The translations under genes were made by a program, and so were the position numbers. A stretch of DNA of 64,000 bases, from positions 26,938,856-27,002,855 of the forward strand of contig NC_050470.1 of assembly GCF_013373865.1 (NCBI RefSeq), in the 5' to 3' direction. A model generated the notes under the pieces. It was not told the DNA's origin. It was given only the letters and a program-made list of their open reading frames with translations, and did no database searches. Below are positions 27,002 to 39,820 of the stretch, piece after piece; position 1 is the first letter of the stretch; each line of letters starts with the position of its first letter. Source of the stretch: Monomorium pharaonis (Eukaryota; Arthropoda; Insecta; Hymenoptera; Formicidae).

Positions 27002-30000
27002 AAGATTTCTTTTGAACATCTATGCCAATTTTAATTCGCTTATAAAAGAAAAAAATGTCGAGCATACATCAGGCTATCACTGTGAACCAAAGGGATATGG
27101 ATACTCGAGCAAGTTTTTTTTATCAAAATATTTTATGTGTAATATGCATAGGTATTATAGTCATGGCCATAGATAATGTAGAAATAAGTAAACGCCAAGT
27201 AACCCATTTTACATTTTATATATTGTCTGATAAGTGAACTTTATTGTTTTCTTTATCTCATAGAGCTTTGTTGCAATCTTATATCTTAAATATCACAATA
27301 AGCGGAATTAGTTCATACCATTAATATTTGTAACAACGATCCATTATATCACACCGATAATTGTATAGATATAATATCTATACAAATTTAACAGCTGTCA
27401 AAATTCAGTCGCAATGACAGCTACTCTTGCAACACTCTTGCAAAGTAAGCGCAGCGAGAGAACTTCGAGAAATGCGAGCAATCACTTTACATGCCTTTTT
27501 TTAGATAGGAGATATATTTGATATTTACAAAAAATCTTATTCATTTATCTACATAATCTCTTTATTAATTAATAATTAATTAAATTCAAACATTACAACA
27601 TGGCAGTTTTTTATTCCATTATTGTACTCATTTTTCTTGCTAAGCTTTCAATTGTTCTTTTTAGATGATTTTATATTTTTTATTATTTCAGTATTGTTAA
27701 CCAATTTTATTAATCAATACTAAAAAATAAAAATTATGTCACAAACAGGCAAATTAATGTGTCATACACTGCTCAAAAAAAGAATAACCATTTACCTTTA
27801 TATTGGGCCTGCACATGTGAACAAATTACACCAATAAACGTATTGAATTTTAGCGTTTTCTCTTTTTCCTATCATATCGCCTTTCTGGTCGCTTTTATTA
27901 TGTCCTCGCACGTATAACAGTAAGCGTGTCATTGTTATCTTCGATTGAGATAGCTACACTTTATATGTCGTCCGTGACAGACGATTCTGTAACGCGAGAC
28001 AAGAACTGATGAAACCATGATAAAGTGGACGCACGAAACATCAGTACGTGATATCAAAGATATAAACCGGGAATATTCCCGTCTTGCAATTTTTCTTGCA
28101 CCCGTGATTCTTCTGAAATTGTATCAGATAAAGATTGCTTGAATCTACCCTTTGTCTAAAAAAGGAATTATTCTTACGTACGTTGATAAATCGATATATG
28201 TCAATTTAAATCTGAATTTATATATCTCTCTAAATAACTAAAACAAAAAAGAACAATATATTATAAATATAAAATAATAAATAATAAGTAAATCTAAAAA
28301 GTATTTATTGTAATAAGAAAGCATTTATTATATTCTTATTTTTGTGATTCTCTGAGAAAAAGAAGATTATTAAAAGTGTTTTATATCTAACTAGTTGAAA
28401 TGTATTACATCGATTAAACTCAAAATTATTTCTGAAAATTGTTGGTTACATTAACTTTTATAAATGTGTTACATCATGAGCACCGTCCTAAATAAATAAA
28501 TTTGACGGGATTAGTACAGAAACGTTATTCCAGTTATGCGTCCGCTCTTTAAATACCGGAATATCACGAGCGACGTGAGACTTGTAGGTACAAAATTTCG
28601 AAAGGAAATTACAGCGATAATGGGCGATTTCATGGCAACCTGATAAAACTTGTAAGTGCACTTTCATTATTCACGGAATCAAATAAGTAGATTGCCTCTA
28701 AAGCTTCTCAGCTTGACACCGTAAATACCAGAGAAATCCGATTAAAAAACGTATTTTCTATTTTTTATTGTTAATAATAGAAATGTTTAGTATAAAAACT
28801 CTTAGATCAAGAAATATGTTACTAAGAAAGCAAAAATATTAACTATAATTAGATAGTTCAGTAAAATAAGATAAATACATTTTTAATAAACAAATTTACT
28901 AAATAAATGTTTAGTTTAAAATTTACAAAATAATAAATCTATTACTATATAAATATTACTAAATTGAATTAAAAGAATCTGTTTATTAAGAATTATATAA
29001 AAATATCTAAATAGATAACGTTTACTGCTATACAATTGATGAATAAAGAATAATTATTGACGTTAACTAATGCATTGTTAGCAAATACGTGCAAATTTTA
29101 TTTACCAACGGTATGAATTTTCTCTCTTATCAAAAGATAAAAGTTCATGATATGAACATTGCTATTAGCATAAATATTGTAAGCTTTCGGAAAAAGATAC
29201 GTGCTTATCACGTGTCTTTGGATCTCGTCGATGCAATAAACTATAGTGCATCTCACACCTTGAGCGTGAAGATGAAGAAGCTTTGCAAAATAAACCTTGA
29301 TAATAACATCAAATTTAAATGTCTAAACGAATTTTGTTTTTTCCAGAAGATACAAAAGACAATAAAGGAGAATATAATTTTTCTAAAAATTTTATTGTTT
29401 TTAAATTAAAGTGGAGGAATTATAATTATCAAAATCTAGAAATAACATTCTAAATAGAATTACGAGATAAGAAAAGGATTATCTTTCGATTTTAGAAAAT
29501 AACGAATAAATTATTTGAAATGTAGAAAGCAAAAGATCCATTGAAGAAGTAGGTTTCAAAGAAATTTTTTATGTTTTCTGAAATCCAATCAAAGATATGT
29601 AATAAGTTATAATTATATAAATGTAAAAAATTATTTGAAGACACAACCTTTTGTCGAAAAAAGAACAATTTTCTTTGCAAATTTATAAATTCTCAGACAA
29701 GAGAAATTTCCGAGAACCTCCTTGGCCTTTGTTTTGGCCTCTGCCCGACGACCAAATTTTATACCAGTTTTGCACCGACGACGACGTCACACGCAAAATA
29801 AGATCGTTCATCGTCGGTAAAGGTTGACGCAGCGCTCACATACACTACACGAGAGAAAAGAGGAAAGAAAAGAAGAGAGAAATATAGGGCAAAAAATGGT
29901 TTCCACGTTGCTCCGCCGCCCATACCCCTCCCTATTTTTCATCGTCCGACCTCGGTGATGCTTTCCCGACCGTTCTTTCATTTACGCGAGCGAAACAAGA

Positions 30001-30226
30001 GGCAAGAGCTGAAAGCTTTTTGAATTCGATCCTTCTCCATCCGGGTTTCGTAACGTCCTAGTCTCCCTTTCTCTTCCTCACTTTCCTATTTCCTTTCGTC
30101 AGTATCCTCACGTTTCCTCTTTCGCATTAATATACTGACGACTGGATTAAGCACGTCTACGGTTTATCTCCTTCTTGCAATACGTTTAGGCACCTCCGCA
30201 CATGCTCGACCTGCGCACGGGATAGG

Positions 30227-30613
30227 ATGAAAAGCTCATTTACCGAGGAGCTTTATCCCCTTTCCGCTACGCGTCAACTCTCAAATCCGAGAGAGCGACT
30301 CGACGATGTCGACGAAATATATTCATCTATGGTCCACGCGATAGAAACGCGCAGCAAAGGAATTATCCGCGAAAGTCACGCGGCACTTGCACGACTTCTC
30401 GCGGAGATTCGACTTTCAAATGCGAAAAATCGAATCCGATTTGAATCCGTCGTCAGGAGATTCTTCACGCGCTGTCGCTATTGTTCACGTAAAAATAAAA
30501 AACGCATAATATCAAGCACTATGAATGGAGGAGGACCCGGAGAATCGCGCGGAATGCGCGTCGGTAATCGGGGAAAAATTCATGAAAATTTAGGAAACGG
30601 AAACTCATTTTGA
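30227..30613 (+). CDS. Weak candidate ORF, 128 codons, unknown
   Basis: An ATG-started frame in a CpG-rich zone. It has a charged, helix-prone middle (about residues 25-85, many Arg/Glu/Ala) and a Gly/Asn-rich tail. No domain, signal peptide or membrane segment is seen, and no splice partners or homologue are recognised. It could equally be a chance frame in a promoter-like GC-rich patch. Confidence 0.12.
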   Translation: MKSSFTEELYPLSATRQLSNPRERLDDVDEIYSSMVHAIETRSKGIIRESHAALARLLAEIRLSNAKNRIRFESVVRRFFTRCRYCSRKNKKRIISSTMNGGGPGESRGMRVGNRGKIHENLGNGNSF

Positions 30614-32248
30614 AAGCAAAAACGGAGGTGTCACGGTATTCAAGAGAATAACTGCAGATCGAATAGGAGGCGAAACTAGGTCGTCCAGAAAGTGTAATGA
30701 GACATGAAGGAATGAAACACACCCAAGCCGATTTTATTCGAAACATCCTTTTTATGTAGGCGTCTCGCTATTTCAACGATATTCGCTCAGCCACCCGAGA
30801 ACGCTTCTTCTTGTTAGTTAGGCGCTACGCGAAAAACTGCAATTAAATCCAGTGAGTCGCCACTTTACGTCGCCAATTTATTTCCATTGTCCACGTACTT
30901 TTGTGCTCGTTAAATTATACTGTTGTTTCAACAGTATAGTTTCTTTTTACTGTTTAAAGACTTTATGTTTTACTCTGCTTTAACTAATTTTGTTCAGCGA
31001 TATATACGGCGATAATTATTTTATTACAATTAGAACATCGCGATGATCAAAGACTACAAAACGACAAATAAATACAGACTGCGCGAACATCGATAAAGAT
31101 AGAAATAGCCAGTTAAATAATTCTCGGATAACGAAACCGGTATACGTGCTCCTAGAAATTTCTCGTGTAAAATATAAAAGAACAATGTTGCTCGTCTATC
31201 ATCTGTCGAAGGTCACCGTTTGCATTAAACTATATCTTGTGCATTTTTGCAAGACATGACCTCACCTACATTTTTCTATTCGCCATTTTTCCTAACAACA
31301 GCATTATCACCTATTTTATTAAGAATGAAGAAATAATCATTTTCTTAATTACATTCGTGATTTTCTTTATTACCTAAAATGTGAAAAAAGTATAATCAAT
31401 AATCATACTTTTACAGCATATCTCGCGACATAATCATACGAATATATAAATAAAAAAAGCAGAATCACGAAACATAGTAATATACAGTAAGAAACGAGAG
31501 CATCGATTTCGCATCAAAGTCCGAACGTCCGTAGAAATTCCATTAAATGTCCGTTTTATCCCTCACATTTATGACACTTTTATCATATTCAGTTATGAAT
31601 TATTGAAATAGCAATATACAGTAGTAATGTAATATTCAGATAAAAACAACTAAAAAAGGTAAAATATTTTTTCTATATTAATCTTAGATTTTGAGAAGAA
31701 AATTTAATAAAAACTAAACATACACATGTCAGTGTTCAAAGCTTAAAGTTATTTACATATTTGAAATTTGGTTAAGTGTAAAACATATTGTTGAAAGTTA
31801 AGATATTGCATTAGGGAACGATATAAGCAATAATCAATTCTAAATTTATTAAAAAGTTAAAGATAATCTGTGAGGCAATATAAAAATATACAATCGTGAA
31901 CATGTCGAAAAATGGTAATTTCTGCGCAATTATATAAACGTAGCATGATTAGAAAATAAGACGTGCGCGTTACAGAAGTTAATTTATGAAAAGCTCTTCG
32001 CCATGGAATAATAAAAGAAGTAACCTTAAAGGGAAAGAAGCATCCATGCTTTATTTTCTTTGGAGTGCTTCGGTTCTAAAGCACAACGACTTGGAAGAGA
32101 TAAAAATTGGTTTACCTTTTTATATCAGCAAAGATACAACTGCATTCGCACTTTTTTATCCTGGTGCATTATCCCTGTCATAATACGGTGTTCTTCGAGA
32201 CACAAGTAGTGATTCCTTTTTATATTCCTCTCATCCAAATGCGAGAAT

Positions 32249-32251
<3 letters not shown>

Positions 32252-32289
<38 letters not shown>
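32252..32289. repeat. (CA)n microsatellite
   Basis: 38 bp of perfect AC dinucleotides. Confidence 0.95.
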
Positions 32290-32292
<3 letters not shown>

Positions 32293-34151
32293 TACACAAA
32301 ACCCGCGACCTACATCGGTACATAAATACATAAACTAAAAAGATCTCTGATCCAAGCTATGTATGCGAATGAGAGAAACAATAATTTTAATTAAAATTGA
32401 AATTTATTTGAACTGCTCTAAAAATTATTTGTGAAAAGAGATAAATTGCCAAGTATAAATAAAAGATTAATTATATTAACATTATTAACAGTAATAATTT
32501 AATCAAAACCTTAGGATTAAACAAATGAGAATGTCAACGCAGTACTTTATACTTTTTCTACTTCATCCTCTGTTATTTGTGCCCCTCGTTTTTAGACTAA
32601 AATAGAACATTTCACGGTCAAAAATTGTACGCGCAAACGGAACAATACAAACGTCTCGTTACTTTTCTCCATTTTACGTGATCCGTCGTGAAAGATGCAC
32701 TCACATCCGGCGATCAACTGCCGTACATAAATTCTGAAAGCGCACAGTTCAACTGCAGAAAGTGCACCTTGCCACCACGACACAGAAGTATCTCTCTCTC
32801 GCATCTTATTTTTTTCAATCCCACCTGAATTGCAGAAGAACGCTTTTCTTTCGTATATCCTGGGAATACAGTTCTCTTTTGCTTATTTCTTGACAAGAGT
32901 TTAATATCTTTTTGTAATCTTAGAACGATTGAGAAAGTGCGGAAATAAAGAGAATAATGTTTTTTTGTAATTACAAATTTGTTATAACATATTAAGTAAC
33001 TATTAATAGTAACTATAAATTTCCATGCACACAAACTGATCTATTTCACTAACTAAGTTTATATATTACGACATTGTTATTCAAATAACAAAGCATATCT
33101 CAGCAAAATTGCACAAATTTGTTATTGCTTATGATGCTAGTTACCATGTGTTTGTTTTCAACGTTTTGAATGGAAACAACAAGCAACAATGTATACATAT
33201 ATTGTCAGTTTAATAGTAAGATAACAGCATCAAAGTTCTTGGCAATATGGCAGTATAGTACAGTCCCCTATAATTATTACAATATAACAACAACAGCACA
33301 AATTGTATTTTGATAACGACGATTTCAAAGTTGTCGACGAGTTGCTGGCAAGTTGCTTCTCAAAATTGCCGATGATGACATCAATTTACCAACAAAGACT
33401 CACTGCAGTTCTGATAGCAATATATTGTGATGCAATTTAGTAATAATATGCTGCTATCTATACACGCCGTGTAATATTTAGAAATATATCGAAGATTTAA
33501 AAGAAATATAAATTAATAAAATTCATACTTTATTAAAAATACATTAAATAAATTGTGAGCACATACCAAAGTATAACATTTATCAAAAAATTGATATAAT
33601 ATATGTACACAATATATGTATACATAAATATAATAGCAACAAGTTACAAATTTATAGAAATATAATTCTATCACATTAGACTATATAATATTATGTTCAC
33701 ACACATATATATAAACCAACCAAAGAAAAAGTATTTATTCAAACGTCAATGAAATAAGACTGTAATTATAAGCATAAATATAATTAAAAGCATTTAAAAC
33801 ATTTCTAGTTATGTTTATAACTAGATAAAAATCTTTTTGACAGAAAAATTTTACTCAATATTGATCTCTTAAAATTATAGTAGCTTTTATATTCTGTTCT
33901 TGCTGGAATATAAGTAAATAATTTATAACATATATACACATAATATATATATATATACATATATATATAATATTTATGTAAAGGATTTACTGAGATTTCA
34001 TTAAGCAAAGCACTCTAAACGTATATATAATGCCATACCGATAGACAAATAAATTCCGCGTTTATACATGATTTATAAAACTTTTAATATCATTAATCTT
34101 ATTTTTTAAATTTTCTTATTTTTTCTTAAAACATGTCACATACATTAATGA

Positions 34152-37100
34152 CTAAGACTTGTAATCTTGTTTTAACTTTAATTTGAGAATTTTGCCGCTC
34201 AAATTCTTCGGAATAGCGTCAATGAAAGTGACTCCACCTATAAAAAAAAGAAGAACGTATAATTCATAAATTTCTCTAATAAAAGTTTCAGCTACACAGT
34301 TCTTCTCTATTTCTAAATTCGTAAATTTAATTTAACTGAATTGTATAGCAAATAGCATGACAACAATAAATTATATAACAATTCTTTCTCCAGGTATTCA
34401 CAACAGTTGTTTGAATATTTTCCACATAGCAAAATATCTGAAATATAATCAGATCTTTGTGCTTACAATTTTAAATTGATTTTAAGATGTCTTATTGTCA
34501 GAATTTTGCAGGACATAATTACTTGATATCATGTATTATCTATAAAAGAAACATTGCATATAAAATGATCGGTAATTACAGTTAAACTTTTTATTCAAAT
34601 TTGCTTCATGTTTATTTTGAAATATATTTCGTAACCGATAAGATAATTTATACAATGTAAACTTCAAGCTTAAGATAAACTTCAGGCTATCTTAAATGTA
34701 ATAATTAAAGATAAGATGAAACATAAGAGTATTTACAATATCACATTTGACATAAAATTATCATAACTTTTTAGTATCTTGGAAATATTTCAAAAATATT
34801 CTTAAGATATTTTGACAGTACTATGTCGCAGATATTCTGACATATAGATATATTTCAAGACCCCTGTGATATATTTTGCTATGTGGGTTAGATAACTATT
34901 CTAATTTAAAAACAATTCTAATTTAAGTAATTATTCTACGATTGGAACATTCTACGATCCATCGATATGCTAATTAAACTGATCATGAGATTAAAAATCT
35001 CAATTAAAAATTTCGCGATGTTGTAACAGTAGAAGTAATTGAGTGATACCTTCGAGTTGCTTAAATTCCGAGACCTTCCCTTTCACAAAATTCTTAATGT
35101 CGTCCTCCGTAGGTTTCTTACCCTTGCTCACCACTACGAATGCTTTTGGCACCTCACCATATTTCGCGTGCGGAATACCTACTACGGCTGCTTCCTCCAC
35201 GTCTGGATGCGTCCGCAGCAACGCTTCTAGTTCCGCCGGCGGCACCTTCAATCATACAAAAATACCGTTTTAAAATAAGTGGAATGAACTCTTTAAACGC
35301 CGAGAAATAAGACGTCAATTTATTGAACTTTAAAACTTTGTGGTGATATTTTAGGTATATTACAATCATTATTATTCACATATTTCTTCACAAGCTATCT
35401 GAATAATTACGAAGTTTGACAGTATGACAAAGTTAAAATTTTTTTAAGTGAAAAAATTTCTCGTCAAAAACTAAAGAAAAAAAAAAAAATATTTTATAAA
35501 TATTTAAAGATTACTTTATCAATTCTACAAGAAATGATTAATTTTGTTAGTTATTGCATGCAATCATATGAAGTTATTTAATTTATTTTACAATTTTTAA
35601 CATATATATAAATATTTCAATTGTAAAATAATTTATAATTAATTATTATATCAAGTTTGTACAAAATTAGGAATAGAATTTTTTACTCATAAATGGAGCC
35701 ACAATATTTTCTAAAGATTATTTATACAAATTATTTTATAGAGATTATTTGGAATTTATCTCATATATTGATCATGTTGCAAGAAATCGCTCTTATTTAA
35801 ATAAACTAAGTATATCAAATTAATTATACCAACTCATTAAAATAAAAAGTGAAAGTCTAGCTGTTTTCTTCTTTTCAAATACATTGTTACCTGGAATCCT
35901 TTGACTTTGATGAGTTCCTTTAATCTATCTGTAATAAAGAAATCGAAATCTTCATCGAAGTATGCGACGTCACCCGTTTTCAACCATCCATCCTCGGTTA
36001 ACGTATTTTTTGTAGCGACTTCGTCATTTAAATATCCTTTCATAATGTGAGGTCCCTTAAGCCACAATTCGCCGCTTTGACCTGGAGTGCTAATATCCTG
36101 TTGTGACGTTATATCCACCAGGCGTACTTGACTACTTGCAATATTTTTTCCGATGCTAGAGTATTTCTGACCAAGTTCGAAAAATGATACTGCCGAACAT
36201 TCTGTCAATCCGTAACCTTTAAAATACGTACAATTTTAAATGATCAACTTGATATGTAAATAAATGTTTTGTTGTAATCAATTTTCTTTTTCTTTTTTAT
36301 ATTTCTCTTGTAGAAATTAACTTTTTAAGGTTAATTTTTTTTAATTATTTTTTATGTTATTCCAAATAGACATGACATGCTAAACACAATATGCAACATT
36401 TGTTTATAAATTGTGATGTCATTATAACAGCATAAAATTGCAGCATCTATTTGAATCATTGCCTTAATAATAATTAATTAATTGCCTTTCTACCTTTGGC
36501 AAAATAAGCCATGTTGGCTAACATATTGGCGTAATTTTTATAGCATCAAAAAACTTTTTTCTTTCGCTGACAACATTTATGTCATATGAGAAAACATCTT
36601 TGAGAAAACAATGCATAATGCCATCATGCATTTTCAATCTTTAAATTTCGTTACTATGCAGACAATATGCAGAAATACGTCTATTTGGGATATTATATAT
36701 TTAGTATGTTCTGTATGTAATCATTTTTTTGGAGTCGTATAATCTAATTCGGACCTTCTCTTTGTCTTGCACACATAAGTTGTACGGATCAGATATACAG
36801 GACCTACGCTTAAAACCGGTTCTGGATCGATAAAATAAAGAAATTTAGAAGCATGAAATACCTGACATTCCAGCGAAATATATATAATAATGCAACAAGT
36901 ATTAAATTTTTGGAAAACTTAAATTTATTTTATATTTATACAAATTAGAAAAATGAAAAAATTATGATAATGTAAAATCTAAAACATAATAAATTACATA
37001 ATATTTTTATTAATATATATGTAATTTTTTGATATTAAAATTAATTTTTTACATTTGCTACTAGACAATTAATGTTCTAGATCAATATTTAAAGTTTATT

Positions 37101-39820
37101 CAGTAATAGCAAGTATAATAAAAACGTGAGCTAGAGTCCCATATATCCCCATGTGACCAGCACGAAACTTTTCAAAAGTGTGACCACAAAGGATTAAGCG
37201 TTCAAATAATGTTTTAAATCAATTTAAATGTTAAACTTAAAAATGAATCTTATTTAGTGCTTGGACCTTATACAACTCAAATGCCATTCGTTCAGACTCG
37301 CAAAGCTCACAAATTCAAAATTTGTTCTTTTCTTCGACATTTTTCTCCCACCGGAAAAAAATAAATATCCGATTTTTAAACTCACACATGTCAAGATGCG
37401 ATATCGGAAATTTGATCCGCTAAACTCGGTGACCATCTCATCCGTTCGCGAATCGAAAATTTTGTACCAATGGTACAATTTTGTACTCACTACGAACACT
37501 CACCTTGACGAAACTGAAAAACTTTTGGGTCAATGTTGTATTTATCGTAGAATCTGTCGACATCCGTTTGAGCGAGCGGCGCAGCACCACTCATCATCAT
37601 ATGCATATGCTCAAAATGATGCTTTTTTACAAGAGGGGAAGTCGTCAGAAATAGTACTATGGGTGGCACACAAAACAGCGCAGTCGCCTGCAAAGTTCCA
37701 CATCACAAGTTTAGTGCTCTAAATTTTAAGTAATTTTCTTTACACATATACAAGACGGAATTTTTTATAATCAATAATATAAAAACATAAAATTACAAAA
37801 AATTAAAATTGATTTAAATACATTTCAACTTAGCTTAACATGTTGTATCTTAGTAAATCAAAAATTTTAATCGAAAAATTTATCGAAAAATGTAAATAGA
37901 AAATTCATATATAACAAGCAATAAACTACCTTGATCTTTTCTAACACATTGACGAACATCTCCGGTACAAATTTTGGAATGGTAACTATCTTCCCGCCGA
38001 AAGCGAGACGTGGAAATACCACACCATTCATACCATAAATATGAAAAAGAGGTAATATTACAGGAAAAACTTCTTGATATGTGCCTGAAAAAGAAAAATT
38101 TTTACACATTATAAATAATGAAAAATTATATATTGAGTATTTACAGAAAATAAAGAACAATTATAAATAAAAATTCGATAACATATATTACATTAAAACT
38201 CGTGAAACTCGTAAAATTTGGAAAGCGCAAACAAAAAAAACTAAAATAATTATATATTAAATAAAATAGAAAATAGTACTTGTAGTAGGCTGGAATAGAC
38301 TAGGATTCATAGAAGACTGAACCATCATTATATTAGACACCAGATTACGATGCGTCAACATAACACCCTTTGGTAGTCCAGTAGTACCGCTTGAAAATGG
38401 CAAAACTGCTACATCGTCGCAAGTACTGTCTAACTTTACAGGAGGCAATGATTTGCCTCGCGTTATAAGATCCTGAAAAATTGTGTGCATACTTAAGTTT
38501 ATTTTTACTTATCTGTTTACTTTTGTAAACTTAAATATTGCTAATTTATTCATTTATCTTGATACCTACATCAAAAGGTATTGAATTCTCTGGCAGGGGA
38601 CCAGTCTTATCGTCAATCACAATAAGAGGAGTTTCACGTGGAAGACATGCCCTCATTGCAGCGAGCACTGTGGATGCAATTGCGGTTGAAGTAATGACTG
38701 CTTTTGTATTAACTTTCAAGAATTGCCTCTGCATTTCCTCTGAAAATTTTCATCACGTCTACCTGTATTGTAACAATACTCTTAATTTGCTCATTTTTCT
38801 ATTCTATTTCTCTTTATTTCATTAGTTAAATATTTATTTTCTTACTTAAATATTTCACATGCATATTTTATATAAATCTCTAATAACACAAAATGTGTGA
38901 AATAACATAAAGCGACTTACCAACTGTGTACAGTGGATTTACGGTGGTGATAACAAGTCCCCCTGACAAACTCCCGAGAAGACTTAAAACTGTGTCTGGA
39001 AAATTGGGTGCCACTAGAGCTATCACATCACCCTTTTTGAGACCTATGTTCCGCAAACTTCTACCGATATAACTTGTCGCATCTTTGGCTTGAGCGAACG
39101 TGTACTTCTTGCTGCTTACGCCACATTCCTGTACAAAATACAAAGTTGTAAAATTTATATTACAAGGCCTAATTGATAGTTATGTTTACATTTGGCTGTT
39201 ATCTTTGAAAATATTCTTTATCAATTTTTCATGAAATACACGTATTTTCTAAATCGATATCAGTCCATTATTTACTGATTTACAATACTTTATTTTTATT
39301 TGTAATCAGTAGTAGCTATTCACTATCTCTCAGTAATAGCAATTACTTTTTACTGATCAGAATCAATGTATTATTTTAAATTATTATTTTAAAAAATACA
39401 TACATACAATAAAATTTTACTAAATTCGTTTTAGAAGGTATAATTTTCTTCGCGTTAAAAGCTAAACAATTCATATTAATTTATTTTAAGTAGATGACGC
39501 GATTACTTACAAATCTCTTTATATATGTATAAATAGGTTATCTCTATGTGTAAAATATAAATCTATTTAGGTTAAAAAAAAATTACCAGAGCAATATGAT
39601 TAGGATAATTCTCGCTATCGTTCCAAACAAACTCGTGGATCAAAGTTTCCGGATAAGTAGCTTCACCAGCCGAAGGCATAATAATCTTCTCTTTATTTAG
39701 CCCTGTTACAATTTTATTTTGCGATAAAGTCGATGCATTTCTTAATGTAAAGTTCAGCGTTACTCCTACATCCAATACTCGACTTAGTTTTTGAATACCA
39801 CGAAGTGCGTGTGTTGCCAT
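34152..39820 (-). CDS. Acyl-CoA synthetase / 4-coumarate-CoA ligase-like protein, copy A (583 aa, 9 coding exons)
   Basis: ANL-superfamily enzyme expected to activate a carboxylic acid (fatty or aryl) as an acyl-AMP with ATP and transfer it to CoA. Exons, 5' to 3' on the minus strand: 39820-39587, 39128-38921, 38739-38570, 38472-38280, 38084-37930, 37687-37504, 36216-35891, 35245-35050, 34237-34152. All introns are GT-AG and the joined frame is open to TAG. Visible motifs: SSGTTGLPKG (231-240), FHIYG (282-286), SGAAPL (353-358), GYGLTE (382-387), TGDVAYFDE (462-470), DRLKELIKVKGFQ (478-490) and PKNLSGKIL with catalytic Lys 571. Residues 1-40 are rich in R/K/S/T/L with one acidic residue, like a mitochondrial presequence. 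The C-terminus is DYKS, not a PTS1. The exon 3 donor is set at GAT/GTAGGT by agreement with copies B and C. Oddity: TECSAV follows GYGL where B and C have TESSPV. It is the most divergent copy upstream but close to B in exons 6-8. The substrate cannot be read from sequence; insect mitochondrial acyl-CoA synthetases such as Drosophila pudgy are a possible comparison. Confidence 0.93.
37254..37503 (-). other. Conserved intronic block next to exon 6, copy A
   Basis: About 250 bp of CpG-containing sequence directly 3' of exon 6 in the intron before exon 7. It aligns clearly with the equivalent intron of copy C (about 55310-55566) but is almost wholly missing from copy B. Example of shared text: TCGTTCAGACTCGCAAAGCT in A against TCGTTCAAACTCGCAAACCT in C (plus strand). 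Reading frames are not conserved between the two, so it is unlikely to be an alternative exon. An intronic regulatory element or simply undecayed ancestral intron are the main options. Confidence 0.55.

Larger units (their letters stand above)
27002..33719. other. Gene-free stretch with a GC-richer middle
   Basis: Nothing recognisable apart from one weak ORF (30227-30613) within a CpG-richer zone at 29700-30900. It also has a small hairpin at 30916-30943 (ATACTGTTG / CAACAGTAT arms) and a (CA)n tract near 32270. The rest is AT-rich. Confidence 0.55.

Noticed and set aside
27766..27790. ACACTGCTCAAAAAAAGAATAA, which resembles a terminal motif of some repeats
   Set aside because: No matching inverted or direct partner was found nearby, so no element can be delimited.
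37261..37722. Plus-strand 153-codon frame over copy A exon 6
   Set aside because: It is antisense to a coding exon with clear ANL motifs, so it is a shadow frame.
38566..38570. Alternative donor AG/GTATC four bases downstream in copy A exon 3
   Set aside because: It would break the frame into exon 4; copies B and C both use the site after the GAT/AAT codon.
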